From Prorocentrum cordatum (taxonomy: Eukaryota > Sar > Dinophyceae > Prorocentrales > Prorocentraceae): 64,000 nucleotides of DNA. Positions within the stretch are counted from its first letter, which is position 1, and every line of letters begins with the position of its first letter. A model generated the notes under the pieces. It did not search any database and was not told the DNA's origin. It saw only the letters and a program-made list of their open reading frames with translations. The translations under genes and the position numbers were made by a program. Location of the stretch: assembly GCA_963575745.1 (NCBI GenBank), contig CAUYUJ010004002.1, positions 501,163 through 565,162 on the forward strand, in the 5' to 3' direction. This document shows positions 32,756-42,965 of this stretch, piece after piece.

Positions 32756-33290
32756 CAGCGGATGAGCAATGTTTGATGTGACGCCACAGGAAAAAACTGC
32801 GTGTTGTTACATGACAGCATATCAGCGCACCCACGCACGCATCCGACCTGCCACTCCGAATGCACGCGAAAACGCAGTGACGCCGATGGGCCCCGACTGC
32901 GAGCGAGCGACGAACGGGCCAGGGGACCTCAGAGGGGGCCGAGGGGGGCCGACGGGCAAGCCGAGGGACCGAGGGCTGCGAGAAGAGGGGGCGAGCGAAA
33001 GGCAGGCACGAACGCAACATTGGCGCGACAAAACTTGTGAGGGACTCACTCTCGCTCGCTGTCCAAGGCAACGCCTTTACACATCATACGGCGGGTGCCT
33101 GCGGCTTCGTCGGCCTCGCCTCGGAGCGGGGCACGGTGAGCAAGCATACTTCAAAACGAAACTAATGCATCCCAGCCGCCAGCCAACGGGTCGCACCCAC
33201 CGTGCTCAACGTCCAGCAGCAGGCGTCGTGGTGACCACAGGCCCCGCTACGCCATTCCTTAGCCATCGAAGAAGTTGTGAATAATGTCTT
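32756..33290. other. Unassigned sequence
   Basis: No gene or strong repeat recognised; short frames on both strands. Confidence 0.5.
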
Positions 33291-33862
33291 CTACAGCGCC
33301 CTGAAATATAATCGCCCCGTGGGGCTGGTCCTAGACGTCGCGAAGCTCGTGCGCTCGTAAACCTCGTCGAGAATCAACGTGATCTCGGAAATGATATCGC
33401 TCGGCTGCCCCAGCAAACGGACAAAAGGGAGTTCGATTGGCTCGGAAATCGAGTAGCGCATTATCAGCACGGTGGATAGTGCCAGCCGCCCCATGTCAGG
33501 GTCGGCAACATCGCCCCAGTCGTCCAGCATGCCGTCGGCTGCCCCCTCCATGCAATCTTCGCGCTCCGACGGGGTGTCCTCCGGGCCCTCCGTCACGCGC
33601 TACAGCTAGAATGCCACCGTGTCGTCGACCGTCGGCACGTACGCGTAAGTGGCGTTCGCCATCACGTCCCTAGCGATGCTGGACTCGGCCGGGGGCCCGC
33701 CCTCGAGCTGGACAGGGTCTGGCCGACGCGTATCGATCATCAAGTACTCCGCGGAGTCGACCAGGAACGGCCGCGGGAACAGTGCTGAGACTAAGATCGG
33801 GTGCTCCACGCACTGGATGCTGTACTCGGTGACGATAGGAACCGACTTCGCGAAGAAGAAGA
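33291..33862 (-). pseudogene. Coding-like fragment, unrecognised
   Basis: Two consecutive minus-strand stretches have ordinary, non-GC-driven composition. The upstream one (33,862 to 33,606) includes SVPIVTEYSIQCVEHPILVS and RDVMANATYAYVPTVDDTV. The downstream one (33,596 to 33,291) includes MLDDWGDVADPDMGRLALST and EPIELPFVRLLGQPSDIISE. They share a frame with two stops between them, so either an intron or decay separates them. It could be part of a membrane or signalling protein; I considered an ion channel and cannot support it. Upstream the frame runs into low-complexity Phe-rich and Arg-rich text. Confidence 0.4.
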
Positions 33863-34149
33863 ACCAGAAGAAGAAGGAGGGCTGGGGGTCCAGGCCAGAA
33901 GGGCCCGCCATTGCCGTGCCACATCGGAGGAGACGCAGACGCCAGTGGTGGCGATGAAATGGGGCCCGTGACCGCCCACCCGGAGGGGCGCTGCGAAGGG
34001 CCCGTGAGCGCCCACCCGTGAGCGCCCACCCGTGCAGGCGGCATGCCCCGTCAGAGCAACGGCGGGCAGGCCTGTCTCCCAAGCAGGGGGAGGCGGCACA
34101 CCGCCGTGGATAGACGAAGATTCCCAGAAGCGCAAGGCGCGAAACCTGA

Positions 34150-34385
34150 AACGCGCACGCGCCAGCCCCGGAAACGACGGCGGCGCAAACTCCGGAAACG
34201 CGAGCGGCCACCCACGGGAACAGCGCGGCACCACCCCCGGAAACGAAGACACGACCCCCCAGACCCTCACAGCACGCCTCCTCCTCCTCCTCCTCCGCCT
34301 CCTCCTCCGCCTCCTTCTCCTCCTCGACCCTCCGAACCTCCGAACCTCCTCCTCCTCCTCCTCCTCCTCTGCCTTGCTCCTCATC
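34150..34385. repeat. CCCCGGAAACGA repeats and CTC tract
   Basis: CCCCGGAAACG and CACGGGAACA words recur about every 30 bases from 34,160 to 34,250, then a CTC tract from 34,278. A related stretch in the opposite sense (CCGTTTCCGTGGG, CCCGTTTCCCGGG) lies at 37,985-38,095 and is also followed by a GGA/CTC-type tract. Confidence 0.6.
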
Positions 34386-34624
34386 TTTCTCCCCTTCTCT
34401 CTCCACCGTCCCCCCTGTAAGACCGCGCGCGAAGATCGAGGCTGCCGAAAACACCACTAACCGACCCAAGGCGACCCAAGCCCTCAAGACGGACGAAGGA
34501 GGGCTCTTAGAGAGCCACAAGAAAATCCCGAGAGGGAACACACCAAACTACATTTCGAGCCCATCTGGCCCAAAGGCCCCCAAGAGGCCCTACAAACGCC
34601 ATGGGACGTCCACCAAAAATCCTT

Positions 34625-35000
34625 TGGGGGAAGGACTGGTCGGTTCTTGGGTTGGTTGGCTGGTTGGTTCGCTGGCGGGTCAAGCATTTTTTGGGCCCAT
34701 GATGGTTGGTTGGTTGGTTGGTTGGTTGTTTGGGCGGCGGTTGGTTGCTAGGTTGGTTGGTGGATTGGTTGTTGATCGCTTGGGCGGTTGGTTGGTTGGT
34801 GGGTTGGTTGGTTGGCTGGTTGGCTGGCTGGTTGGCTCACCTTTTTCTGGGTGCCTTTCCCGAGACGACGGGGCTGGTTGGTTGGCTGGCTTGTTGGTTG
34901 GTTGGGTGGTTGGGTCGTTGGTTTGCCGGTTGGTTGGCTGGTGTTTGGTCGGTGGGTTGATTGGTTGCGTGGCTAGGTGGCCGTTTGCTCGCTTGACCGG
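34625..35000 (+). repeat. TTGG tetranucleotide-type array
   Basis: Runs of GGTTGGTTGGTTGG with variants GGCTGG and GGTGGG. Plus-strand frames read as Gly/Trp/Leu/Val and minus-strand frames as Pro/Thr/Asn/Gln. A shorter version (GGTTGGTTGGC, GGTCGGTAGG) is at 36,530-36,600. Confidence 0.9.
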
Positions 35001-35462
35001 GTTGTTGGCCGGTTCTCCCATCCCTCCTCCCTCCCCTCCTGCCCCTTCCTCCCTTTTCACTCCTCCTCCTTCCCTCCTCTTCTCTGTACCTTCCTCCCTT
35101 CTGCTCCCTCCTTATCTTCCTCTTTCTTTCTTTCTTTCTTTCGATAAGGGCACACCATGGTGTTCCCCACATGTGGCGCCTGTAGAAAGGCAGCCGTGCA
35201 CGGCTTCTCGCGCGGACCCCTAGGGCCGGATACCGCTGCTGCCACTGGATGCATACCTGACTCAACTAAAGACTGGACAATGTGTGAGGGCCCACTCTAA
35301 TGCCGACGCTTCCGTATGAAACGCAGACGTTGCTCCGTGCATCACCGTCCCTGCCAAAAAAAAGGGCTCGTAGGATCCATTCGGTAAACGCAAAAAAGCT
35401 GCACAACCTGATCCTCCCTGGTGTTCGCCATGATGCTTCTTGCGTAAACCTCCATCGACGCA

Positions 35463-35710
35463 ATCATGTCCTATCCTCCTCCTCCTCATCATCATCCCCC
35501 TCGCCCGCAATTGGTTGCAATGCAATGTATTGCAACTGCAATGCAAATGCAACGCAGTGCAAAACAATACAACGCAACAGGAACCAATGCAACGCAACGC
35601 ACTGCAACGCAACTGAATGAAATGCAATGCAACGCAACGCTATGCAATGAAATGCAATACAATGCAACGCAATGCTATGCACTCCAATGCGCTGAAACGC
35701 AATGTGTGCC
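35463..35710 (+). repeat. ATGCA/ACGCA array, HOR block 1
   Basis: After a CCTCCTCC stretch, AATGCAATGCAACGC words repeat with five-base periodicity to 35,705. The same array recurs, shorter, at 36,475-36,525 and 37,312-37,410, with a trace at 37,620. Confidence 0.85.
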
Positions 35711-36200
35711 TCGTCACGTGGCAATGCCGCGGGGCCGAAAAATAAACTTTCCGCTCCACTCACCACATGGCAACGCCTTGGCGGGCGACAACATACTATT
35801 CCGCTCTACTGGTCACGTGACCGGGTGCTGAGCAACATAGATTCCACTCAATTCTCCACGCGGCACAGCCTGGGGGGCGAACGAAACATACTATTCCACA
35901 ACATTCGTCACGTGGCAATGACGCTTGGGGCCGAAAAAATACTCACTCCACTTGTGACGTGCCAGCCTGGAGGCGCGAACGAACCGTATTCCATCCACTC
36001 TACTTGTCACGTGGCAGCGCGCGGGGGCCGAAACAACTATGTATTCCACTCCATTCGTCACGTGGCAACGCCGCGGGGGCCGACAAGAATACTATGCCAC
36101 TCCACTCGCCAGGTGGCAACGCCTGGAGGCACGAAGAAATCGTATTCCATTCTAGTCGTCACGTGGCAGCGCCGCGGGAGCCGAAACAAACATTATGCCA
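35711..36200 (+). repeat. ~50-bp satellite with CACGTG core, block 1
   Basis: About ten units. The CACGTG (or one-change variant) falls near 35,715, 35,764, 35,814, 35,857, 35,909, 35,956, 36,008, 36,059, 36,110 and 36,160. Each unit continues GGCAACGCCGCGGGGGCCGA and ends TATTCCACTC. CACGTG is the palindromic E-box/G-box core known from plants and animals; binding here is not shown. Confidence 0.9.
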
Positions 36201-36475
36201 CGAGGACGGCGACGAGGACGACGATGATGATGACGACGGTGATGACGAGGGCCAGGGAGGCGAACAACATTTTTATCCTATCCTCCTCCTCGTCCTTCTC
36301 CATCCACCTTTCCTCCTCCCTCCTCCAATCTCCCTCATCCTTCCTTCCTCCCCCATCCTCCCTCCTCCCCATCCCCTCCTCCATCCCTCCTCACTCCTCC
36401 TTCTTCCTCCCCTTCGCTCTACCTTCCTCCCTTTTCCTCCCTCGTGTCATCCCCCTCGCCCGCACTTTTCTCCAA
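36200..36475 (+). repeat. GACGAC plus pyrimidine block, HOR block 1
   Basis: GACGACGATGATGATGACG, then AGGGCCAGGGAGGCGAA, then a C/T-rich tract of TCCTCC words. The same order follows the CACGTG array at 37,050-37,310 and 37,460-37,620. Confidence 0.8.
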
Positions 36476-36604
36476 TGCAATACACTGCAAATGCATTGTA
36501 CATGAAACGCAGTGCAATGCAACAGGATCGTTGGTTGACTGGTTGGTTGGCTTGTGGCAGGTCGGTCGGTAGGTAGGTCGGTAGGTTGGCTGGCTGATTG
36601 ATTG

Positions 36605-37050
36605 AGCGGCTGCAACGTGGCAACGCACTCTACTCGTTACGTGGCAGCGCCGCGGGGGCTGGAACAACTGCTATTCCACTCCATTCGCTACGTGGCACCG
36701 CCTGGCGGGGACTGACACAATACTATTCCACGATTCGTCTGCTGACAACGCTGCGGGGGGTCAACAACAAAAATACTAAGCCACTCCACGCGCCATATGC
36801 CTACGCCTGGGGGCACGAAAAAACAATATTCCGTCCACTCTACTCGTCACGTGGCAGCGCCACGGGGGGCGGAAAAAACAACTACGTATTCCACTCCATT
36901 CGTCAGATGGCAACGTTGTGGGAGCCGACAAGAACTACTATGCTACTCCACTCGCCACGTGGCAACGATTGGAGGCGCGAATAACAAATGTTCAGTTATA
37001 GCCGTCACGTGGCAGCGCCGCGTGGACCGAACAAAAACCATTGTGCCACG
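36605..37050 (+). repeat. ~50-bp CACGTG satellite, block 2
   Basis: About nine units of the same monomer, for example near 36,639, 36,689, 36,848 and 37,006, with several CACGTG cores mutated. It is preceded by short ATGCA and TTGG stretches and followed by the GACGAC and pyrimidine block. Confidence 0.85.
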
Positions 37051-37630
37051 ACGACGACGAAGATGACGACCAGAACGACGACGACGATAACGACGGTGAC
37101 TAGGGCCAGGGAGGCGAAAAAACAACTCTGTCTGATTATCCTCGTCCTTATTCCTCCCCCTCCCTTCTCCCTCCTCCATCGTCCCTCCTTCCTCCCCATT
37201 CCTCCCTCCTCCCCCTCCCCTCCTCCCCCCTCCTGACCTCTTCACTCCTCCTTCCTCCCCTTCTCTATACCTTCCTCCCTTCTCCTCCCTCCTGTCCTCC
37301 ACCTCGCCCGCAATTGATTGCAATGCAATGTATTGCACATGCAATGCAAGTGTAACGCAATGCAACGCAACATGATGCAATCCAATCCAATGCAATGCAA
37401 CGCAATGCAACGGGTCACGTGGCAGCGCCGTGGGAGCCGAGCAAAAACATGATGCCACGACCACGGTGACGAGGGCCAGGGAGGCGAAGAAAACTACTAT
37501 CCTATCTTCCTCCTCGTCCTTTTCTCTCCCTCCTCCTCCCTCCTCCCTCGGTCCTCCCTCCTCACTACCCCTTCCCCCCTCCTCCCCTTCCCCCCTCCCC
37601 TCCCCCTCCTCCCTACTCACTGCAATGCAA
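37050..37630 (+). repeat. HOR blocks 2-3: GAC, pyrimidine, ATGCA, CACGTG
   Basis: In order: GACGACGAAGATGACGACC, AGGGCCAGGGAGGCGAA, pyrimidine tract to 37,310, ATGCAA array to 37,410, a single CACGTG unit at 37,413, GAGGGCCAGGGAGGCGAA near 37,468, and another pyrimidine tract to 37,620. Confidence 0.8.
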
Positions 37631-37689
37631 TGTGCTACTCCTCCCTCCTCCCCCTCCCCTCCTTCTCCTCATTCCTTCCCTCTCTCCAC

Positions 37690-37915
37690 CACCTCTGGTG
37701 CGGCATCTCGTAACCCAGAGTTGCGAGGATGTCTCAAGCGAGACGCGCCCGACCATCTCGCGCAACTTTTCTGAGAGCCTAGAGTTGTCCAAGGCGAAAC
37801 GAGCTGGACCACCTCGCACACATCTTCAAAGAACCAAGACTTGCGAGGGTATCTCAAGCGAAACGGACTGGACCACCTCGCGCGCAGCATCTCGGAGCCC
37901 CGAATTGCGAGAATG
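37690..37915 (+). repeat. GATGTCTC repeat, ~115-bp tandem pair
   Basis: GCGAGGATGTCTCAAGCGA near 37,723 and GCGAGGGTATCTCAAGCGA near 37,841 begin similar units containing GACCA(T/C)CTCGC. This motif is also present at 31.9-32.2 and 39.0-39.2 kb. Confidence 0.7.
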
Positions 37916-38605
37916 ACTCCAATGGAACTCCTCGCCCTCTCCTTCTACGCATTGCGCCACCTGTATTTCCCGTGTTCGGCGCGTCCCGCGGTTCCCGGGT
38001 TCGTGGTTCCGTTTCCGTGGGTCGCGCTTCTTCGTTCTGGTGTTCGCGCCCCCGTTTCCCGGGTTGACCTTGTTTCCCCGGGTCGAGGTTTTTCCCACCA
38101 CCGTCAGCGCGCGCGTCGACGCCCCGGTTGCCCCCATCATCCCGCTGCGCGAGCGGGAATGGCCGCCCCACAGCAGGAGGAGGAGAAAAAGGAGCAGGAG
38201 GAGGATGAACAGGAGGAGGAGGAGACCAGATGGTTTCGAGGACCCGTCCGAAGGCAATTGTTATGGAATGTCCCGAACGAAACGCTCACTTTGAAACAAA
38301 ACCGCGAAAAGACGCACATTGGGCATCCCACATTCTTATTATTCCATGGTGTCGAACGCCACAGTTCTGTCTTCAGCGCGGGCGGATCGTCTGAGCGAGG
38401 CACTGCGCAACGGGCAGATGCAATATTTTGAGACAGTATGCTGTCTGTCAGACAGTAGCTATTTGAGGTCGATGGTGTGTGGTTCTGGGACAAATGCACG
38501 AAAACAATGACATTTGGTCTGGAGACGCGGCCGCCCCAAACTGAAATGGGCCCACTGCGTGCGCAGACTATTGAAAAACAACTGAAAAAACGGCAGTCCA
38601 TGTTC

Positions 38606-38611
38606 CCCCTC

Positions 38612-38647
<36 letters not shown>

Positions 38648-38700
38648 CTCGTCCTCGTCCTCGTCCGCGTCCTCCTCCTCCTTCTCCTCCTCCTCCTCTT
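38606..38700 (+). repeat. GTC/CTC microsatellite
   Basis: Almost pure GTC to ~38,645, then CCT/CTC words. Frames read as poly-Val or, on the other strand, poly-Asp/Glu. Confidence 0.9.
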
Positions 38701-38921
38701 CCTCTGCTTCACAGTCGTGATGCGCTCTGTTGTTATGCTTCGGGTGTTTCGCTTTGGTGTGCCGCATCATGTTCGCAAGGGTGTCAACTGCGCACTCTTC
38801 CGCGCGCGCGCCCTGACAGGAAATCTGGCTCATTGACGACAGTGGTGCCCAAGCACAGTGCCACGGGCTGGCGCATGACTTCTGCGCTGCGCTGTCGATG
38901 TTTCAACAAATTGATTCCTTG

Positions 38922-39378
38922 TGCCCTCTTGGAGGTCATCCGAGATCGTTCCAGAAAGTTGCCTTCACAGAGCTATTTGCACATTCAACTTGTTCGAAAA
39001 TGTCTCAAGTGAATCGGCCATTTTGAGATGTCCTGAGACTAGGCCAGCGATGTCGACATCCCCATTCTCCGAAGATGTCTCGGGCGAGACGCTCATGTTA
39101 CGCATACGGAGTCTTAAGATACGATCCTCGGACTCGCGATTTGGCGAGGATGTCTCTGGCGAAACGCCTTTTTTAAAGCGCGTGAAAAGGGAACAGTTGC
39201 GAAAGAACTTGCAGCACCATCGCGGTCAAATGTAATATAGGCGAGCCCTCCGAACGCTCACAAGGGATACGTATGGACACGCGCACCCCGAACGTTCAAA
39301 CGCAGATTCCTGATTATCCTCCTCACTCCTCCGCATGAGGAGGACGACGGCGAAGACGACGAACGGGGGAGGGGGGGG
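38922..39378 (+). repeat. Segmental duplication, copy 2
   Basis: Collinear with 31,976-32,425. Here the trailing purine stretch is short and stops at the EF-hand pseudogene instead of expanding into a long GGA tract. Confidence 0.85.
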
Positions 39379-39408
39379 GAGGCTGGAGAATGGAGACTAC
39401 CTCAGGGT

Positions 39409-40365
39409 CTAGCCCTGCTCGGCACTACGGCCGCGGCGCTGCCAGGAGAGTTGACGTCTCCAGACAGCCTGGTGCGAAGGGCACCCCAAAACCAGCCCGA
39501 CGGGCCCGAGCACGGGCACGAGAGGGGCCACTATCAGGAAGGCCAGGGCCACACGCTGTCTGAAGCCACCCCCCCCCACCCCGGCGCCCTCCTCTTCGGG
39601 CCTCAAAGCCGTCGAAGACGCCGAAACCTTGCCCTCCCCAGCTTCCTTCTTGGCCTCCTGCGCGAACCAGCGCTTGTGAAGTTCTCCAGCTGCCTCTGCC
39701 CCGCGCTGCCCAGGCCGTCGAAGAAGCTGTCGAAAATTGACTGATGCACATGACGCCGACATCTCAGAGGCACCGTCGGGCTTCGCGTCGGTCTCCTCCT
39801 CGCGCTCCGCACCGAGAGCTGTTGCGGCGTTCTTCAAACTATTGTCCTCGAGCTCCGCATCTCTGGCGAGGCCTTCGTCCAGAGGGCTCGGCCCCTGGCA
39901 TTCTGCACCTCGCTTTTTTTCCATTGTTCTTGCCCTTTTTCCATATGACGGGTTGGGAGCGACGTCGCCGAAGAAGAAGTGCCCTGGCCTAGCCATGCCC
40001 CCAGAACTCACAACTGCATCTGCGGCGAAGCTGCACCCGACAACCACCTCCTTGAACTCGGGAAGGTCGATCAAGCCATCCTCCATGAGGTCCACTTCGT
40101 TAATCCTGACCTGCAGCTCGGCGTAGGTGGGGACGAGGCCGAGCTGGTTCAGGACCGCCCCCATCTCATTGGCCGTGATGAAGCCGTCCCGGTCCTTATC
40201 TCAAAGGGAGAACGCCTTAACCACAGCTAGCCAATCATCTGCACCGCCACCAACCGCATCTGCATCTGCGACTCCAGCAATAGCATCTTCGGAATGCTTC
40301 CATTCGTCGCTGAACCCCCGGACGGAACCGCGGACGACTCCTTGCTCCAGCGGCACCTCTTATTC
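39409..40365 (-). pseudogene. Calmodulin-type EF-hand gene, interrupted
   Basis: Reading leftward, one frame gives DDWLAVVKAFSL, a TGA at 40,203-40,201, then [12 protein letters not shown] (40,200-40,165), a textbook EF-hand loop. A helix ([20 protein letters not shown]) follows, then a second loop [12 protein letters not shown] (40,092-40,057), whose third position is Met rather than Asp/Asn. This is the spacing of a calmodulin lobe, a Ca2+ sensor. The stop replaces the Phe usually before the first loop (AFSLFDKD). After the EF pair come a charged region and a hydrophobic segment near the C-terminus ([20 protein letters not shown]), not typical of calmodulin. It could be an EF-hand region of a larger protein, a pseudogene, or a gene with an intron ending at the TGA-AG position. 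Confidence 0.65.
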
Positions 40366-41000
40366 CTGAATTTTGAAGGATGTCCCAGCTGCTGAAGCTG
40401 CTCGATCGGTTTCTCGCACGCTCCCTTGCTGAGCCCGTCGACCGTGCCGGCTCCACCACCGCAGCCTGCGCCTCCACGGTTGGGTTGTCCTGCTCAACCA
40501 GCACCGCGAGCTCCGCCTCGACGAACGGGTTCACGGCCTTGGACGAGCGCCTCATCTTCTTGGCCTCCAGCAACCTCCGGGCGAGGTGCCTGGTCCTGGA
40601 CCATCCCGCGGCCCACCTGCGGGGCCAACTGCCCGTAGCTCTTTTCCTCCTGCTTCACCTCCTTCTTTTCCTTCTCTCCTTTGGGAACCTCGCACCAGGA
40701 CGCCGATGCGGGGCGCGCGGCCTCCTCACCCAGGGCGTGCGCGCCTCCTTCAGCAGCGAAGCGCTCTTGGCCACCAGATACTTGGACCTCTTCAGCGGGC
40801 CGCAGATCAGCCCCAGTCCTCCAGGCTGGGGTGCATGTCCGCTGCCCGACATGGCCCCTGGGAGCATACGACGTCTGCGTCGGCCACGCGCGCAGCGTCC
40901 GGGAATTCACCGAGCCGCACGCCGAACTCCGCGCCGAGAAGGTTCTCCGCCACGAAGAACTGCAGACGCGGAGGTATCAAGCCGATGGCCGGAGGAGGAG
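40366..41000 (-). pseudogene. Upstream coding-like pieces of EF-hand locus
   Basis: Several minus-strand pieces in different frames look protein-like. 40,990-40,807 gives IGLIPPRLQFFVAENLLGAE then FGVRLGEFPDAARVADADVV. About 40,800-40,740 gives GPLKRSKYLVAKSASLLKEA. About 40,700-40,500 gives a Lys/Glu-rich run (EVPKGEKEKKEVKQEEKSYG). 40,573-40,390 gives SKAVNPFVEAELAVLVEQDN. The frame changes between them could be introns or indels. None is a family I recognise. The upstream end meets a GGA/CTC tract. Confidence 0.35.
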
Positions 41001-41135
41001 GAGGAGGAGGAGGAGGAGGAGGAGCATCAGCAGGAGAAGAGGGTGAGGAGGGGGGAGTGAGGAGGAAGAGGAAGAGGAGGAGCAGGAGCAGGAGGAGGGG
41101 GAGGAGGACGACGAAGAAAATTGCACGCCAATGAG
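40990..41135 (+). repeat. GGA-rich tract
   Basis: GGAGGA runs from 40,990 to 41,030 and again to ~41,110, with AGAGAGAG near 41,155. Low complexity. Confidence 0.85.
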
Positions 41136-41520
41136 GGGAAGAGAGAAAGAGAGCGAGAGAGAGAGCTTGTACAAAAACCCGATGCGTAGCAAGGACCCCA
41201 TCTGGGAGGCCTGGGCTCACCCCGCCAAGGGTGCCACCGACGCCCTGCGGCCGAGAGCCGCTCTAGCGCCTGACGCCCGCCCGAGTCGTGCCACCGCCGC
41301 GTCGCTCGAGCGGGGCAACCTGCCGCCGAGCTCCGCACGGGGGGGAGCCTGTAGGGGCGGGGCCTCCGAGAGCGGCGGCGAGGCCACTCGACGCCCGTCA
41401 GCCCCCCCGATGGGCCCGCGACGCGCCGCCCCGCGGGGGCCTTCCTCGGGGGGCCCCAGGAGGTGCGAAGGCCCCACGCTCGGCCGCACCCAGGAGGTGG
41501 GACGGGCTCGGGGCGACGAC
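41136..41520. other. GC-rich unassigned sequence
   Basis: Open on both strands; no family recognised. Confidence 0.45.
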
Positions 41521-41638
41521 AGGTCCGAGGCTCGAGGTGTCGGGCCGTCGAAGAATCGGCGTGTGCAGGGGAGGCGGCGCCGAAGCGCAGCCAGGGGCGT
41601 CCAGCGCCGATCTAAGAACTCCGCGCGGAGCTCCGAAA
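41521..41638 (+). repeat. Family 1 inverted-repeat element, copy G, GT tail
   Basis: Right half well preserved: GAGGCGGCGCCGAAGCGC, CCAGCGCCGATCTAAGAAC and TCCGCGCGGAGCTCCGAAAG. It is immediately followed by a GT tract at 41,638-41,662. The left arm is decayed. Confidence 0.75.
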
Positions 41639-41663
41639 GTGTGTGTGTGTGTGTGTGTGTTTG

Positions 41664-42318
41664 TGTTATGCAGCTGTGGTTCCTGGATGCAAGGTCCACA
41701 GGGCGATTATCAATCCTGGAAACGGCCAGAAGCGATCGAATTGAAGGATATCATCATGAGCAAGATGGCTATGACATAGCATCTGCTCATAATCTCAATG
41801 CAGACATGCTGACATGAGCGCGGCGACACGCTGAGAGGATGACACGGTGACGGCACCACCATCATGCACGATATTCGATCAGCCTATCAAGGGAAACATA
41901 ACGAAACACAAGATAGGGGGCGAGTCTGCAAGGCATGAGTGGGCGGGAGAGGGCATATGACACAACATGAGAGGGGAGAGGGGAAAAACTTCGAGATCAC
42001 AGTGAGGACTAACACAGGACGACGCCATGACGAAATGTCAGACTTCGAGACTCGAAGTAGTTGCAACAGTGCGAGGTACCTGCATATGGACCCAGCGCGG
42101 GCATATGCGCAAGCCAGTGAAGTGGGAATTGCTCAGTGCATGCTCGACTTGTCTGTCAACCGCATGCAACCCAACACCTGGAGCTGAATCGCATCGAGTT
42201 GGGACCGGCGATCCCAGGCCTTGTAGGGCTTCGTCTCCAGCACCCCAGAGTCCTCAATCACGCAGGCCTGCCGAGGGGCGGTGCGCGGGGTAGAGGAACA
42301 AAAGCGGCATGAACACTA
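41664..42318. other. Unassigned sequence
   Basis: Lower GC than the flanks, short frames only, no gene recognised. Confidence 0.5.
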
Positions 42319-42442
42319 AGTTTCGGAGATCGGTGCAGGCTTCATGGATCTGCGCTGGACTACCCCTCCCTGGCGCGTGGAGCGCGCCGAGGGCGGTGCC
42401 GGAGGCGCTGCCAAGGGGCCCCAGCGCAGATCCCAGAAAGTT
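42319..42442 (+). repeat. Family 1 inverted-repeat element, copy H, CTT tail
   Basis: Left arm GTTTCGGAGATCGGTGCAGG then GGATCTGCGCTGGAC, core GGAGCGCGCCGAGGGCGG, right arm CCAGCGCAGATCCCAGAAAG. About 18 bases later a CTT tract runs from 42,458 to 42,502. Confidence 0.8.
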
Positions 42443-42456
42443 GATGCTTATGCCAC

Positions 42457-42488
<32 letters not shown>

Positions 42489-42650
42489 CTTCTTCTTCTT
42501 CCTTCGACGAGAGGAACGGGGGGGCAGGAGCAAGCGGAGCGCGCGGCGGGGCGCTGCGTGACACGGCAGCGCACCGGTCAAACAGTCCAACAGCAACTGC
42601 GACAACATTGCCTGTGGACTGGAGAAAGACAAACTGCATGGACATGAACA

Positions 42651-42792
42651 GTCGGAGCTCCGCGCAAATATCTCGGATCGGCGCTCGCCCACTCTCCCAT
42701 TCCCTGCGCGCGGAGCGCGCCAGATCGGCGCTGGAGGCGCTGCCAGGGGGGCCAGGCTCCGATCCAAGAAATCCGCGCGGGGTTCCAGAAGT
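42651..42792 (+). repeat. Family 1 inverted-repeat element, copy I
   Basis: Left arm GTCGGAGCTCCGCGCAAATA then CTCGGATCGGCGCT, core GCGCGGAGCGCGCCAGATCG, right arm GATCCAAGAAATCCGCGCGG. Outside the arms, GACATGAACA on the left and the complement of CATGAACTT on the right suggest the inverted repeat extends further. Confidence 0.85.
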
Positions 42793-42965
42793 TCATGGTT
42801 ACGCAGATCTTGGTTCGTCTACGAAAACTTATGGTCGCCCTCTTGGGGCCCTCTGGCGTGGGCGATCTTCTGGGCCAGGGCACTCTCTAGCAACACCCAA
42901 CTCATGGCGATCGAGGCCTCCGAGCCTTGTGTCCTGGTGTAGTGTCTGAGGCGCACTAGGGCTCA

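Noticed and set aside
33291-33596. Voltage-gated ion-channel fragment
   Set aside because: A hydrophobic piece and DDW resemble channel text loosely, but no S4 arginine pattern or pore motif is legible.
38459-38833. Asp/Glu-rich acidic protein
   Set aside because: The acidic run is the GTC/CTC microsatellite read on the minus strand.
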